Assembly: GCA_944326625.1 (NCBI GenBank)
Contig: CALVER010000084.1
Location: forward strand, 1-6,477
Length of the DNA stretch: 6,477 bases
DNA from: Candidatus Gastranaerophilales bacterium
Lineage (GTDB): Bacteria > Cyanobacteriota > Vampirovibrionia > Gastranaerophilales > Gastranaerophilaceae
Reading direction: 5' to 3'
The position numbers were made by a program, and so were the translations under genes. This document shows, one piece after another, positions 5,570-6,477 of the stretch (positions are counted from its first letter, which is position 1; each line of letters opens with the position of its first letter). Below the pieces are notes generated by a model, which was not told the origin of the DNA, ran no database searches, and was given only the letters and a program-made list of their open reading frames with translations.

Positions 5570-6477
5570 ATGCTTGTAGCGGCAATACTGTTGTTGGTTT
5601 TCATTATCGGGCTGTGTATCGGAAGTTTTTTGAATGTGGTCATCTTAAGGGCGTTAAGCAATGAATCTATTGTTTTTCCCGCCTCAAAATGTCCAAAATG
5701 CGGGCATAAACTTTTATGGTGGCACAATATTCCGATTTTGTCTTATATAATATTAAGAGGCAAATGCGGGTTCTGCGGCGAAAAAATCAGCATTCAATAC
5801 CCGATTGTGGAATTTTTAACGGGCGTTGTGTTTGTTCTCACGTTTTTGAAATTCGGAATAAGCTGGGACACTTTATTTGCGCTTGTAATCGGCAGTTTAT
5901 TCATAGTAATTGCAGGAACTGACTGGAAGGAAAAAGTTGTATTTGATATGCACACCTATTCTCTTATAGGCGTCGGAATTCTTTACGCAATTCTTGTAAC
6001 GGCAGTTGACTTATATCAATATCACCGGATAACCGGCGGATTTAACTTCACAACGGAATGGATTGTCGGAAATCCGGTATCAAGCACGCTTTTGGGTATA
6101 ATTATCGGTTTTGTGGTAATGGAAATTGCGTCAAGAATAGGCTATTTAATTGCGGGTTCACGGGCATTCGGAGAAGGCGATTCCTTTATCGCGGCCGGGC
6201 TCGGGGCTGTTTTCGGATGGAGAATGCTTATTGTAATCCTTGTTTTAAGCGTAATTATTCAGGTAATTATAACGCTGCCAGTTTACGTTAAAAAAGAAAT
6301 TGACAACAAAAACTGGATGGTAGTTTTGTCGCTCGGAGCGTTTTTCATCTACACACTTGCGTTTTTAATGGCAATGAAATTCGGCTGGCTTGAAAACACT
6401 GTTGCCTACGTGTTAAGCGCAATAGTTCTTGCCGTAATCGGGCTTTTTGCATGCCGGGAAGTTATCCGCGGCATCAG
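5570..6477 (+). CDS. Prepilin peptidase / N-methyltransferase (PilD type), 3' truncated by window
   Basis: This inner-membrane aspartic protease cleaves the leader of type IV prepilins and pseudopilins and usually methylates the new N-terminus. The reading frame is open for 302 codons to the window edge, with no stop. Helix 1 contains the hallmark IGSFLNVVILR (17-27). The cytoplasmic domain has a zinc-type tetracysteine, CPKC (41-44) and CGFC (66-69), then QYPIVEFLTG (76-85). The likely catalytic aspartates are D118 (GTDWKEKVVFD) and D204 in the GxGD motif FGEGDSFIAAGLGAVFG (200-216). The usual family form is GxGDvKL, so the lysine-leucine pair is missing here (Ser-Phe-Ile instead). Most family members are about 250-290 residues. 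This one already exceeds 300 and carries at least two hydrophobic segments (about 243-302) after the GxGD core. Start 5570 follows AGGAG (5559-5563) by six bases. It lies 12 bases after the sigma gene and is surely co-transcribed. The symbol is left empty because pilD and other family names cannot be separated here. Confidence 0.93.
   Translation, partial: MLVAAILLLVFIIGLCIGSFLNVVILRALSNESIVFPASKCPKCGHKLLWWHNIPILSYIILRGKCGFCGEKISIQYPIVEFLTGVVFVLTFLKFGISWDTLFALVIGSLFIVIAGTDWKEKVVFDMHTYSLIGVGILYAILVTAVDLYQYHRITGGFNFTTEWIVGNPVSSTLLGIIIGFVVMEIASRIGYLIAGSRAFGEGDSFIAAGLGAVFGWRMLIVILVLSVIIQVIITLPVYVKKEIDNKNWMVVLSLGAFFIYTLAFLMAMKFGWLENTVAYVLSAIVLAVIGLFACREVIRGI

Noticed and set aside
1..6477. CRISPR arrays, tRNA or rRNA genes, insertion sequences, phage or defence genes
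   Set aside because: No direct repeats with regular spacing, cloverleaf-like sequence, transposase motifs or defence domains were seen on reading both strands.

Overview
The window is AT-rich bacterial chromosomal DNA carrying seven protein genes and no recognisable RNA genes, mobile elements or CRISPR arrays. The best guess for the host is a gut-type non-photosynthetic relative of cyanobacteria (Gastranaerophilales / Melainabacteria). This rests on the AT-rich coding, a SigB/F/G-type group 3 sigma factor directly upstream of a prepilin peptidase, and a small orphan protein with an N-terminal 'NNQSFTGF'-type motif that I associate with that group. The assignment is an inference; no rRNA or other marker decides it.

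Left arm (1-775): a leader with a candidate operator precedes a 198-residue protein (131-727, +). The protein has a helical N-terminal part, a Pro/Ala/Lys-rich linker and a C-terminal winged-helix domain of OmpR type, and is probably a DNA-binding regulator of unrecognised family. A strong hairpin (749-775) ends this gene and, on the other strand, the convergent operon.

Central minus-strand operon (4695 down to 760): a promoter at about 4713-4686 drives gatC (amidotransferase subunit C), pyrG (CTP synthase), an SLC45/sucrose-type MFS transporter and a 178-residue protein of unknown function. The gaps are 50, 12 and 49 bases. The first two genes are core translation and nucleotide metabolism. 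The transporter and the orphan protein look like lineage-specific additions to the operon tail.

Right arm (4740-6477): a divergent extended -10 promoter drives a SigB/F/G-like sigma factor (4787-5557). A PilD-type prepilin peptidase follows 12 bases later and runs off the window end. The pairing suggests a link between the alternative sigma factor and type IV pilus or type II secretion biogenesis, as known for SigF in Synechocystis.

The most notable points are the unrecognised winged-helix protein and its possible operator, the twin divergent TGCTAYAAT promoters between gatC and the sigma gene, the stop codon placed in the loop of a bidirectional terminator, the sigma/prepilin-peptidase pairing, and the variant GxGD motif and long C-terminus of the peptidase. 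I did not find a clearly new multi-gene system.
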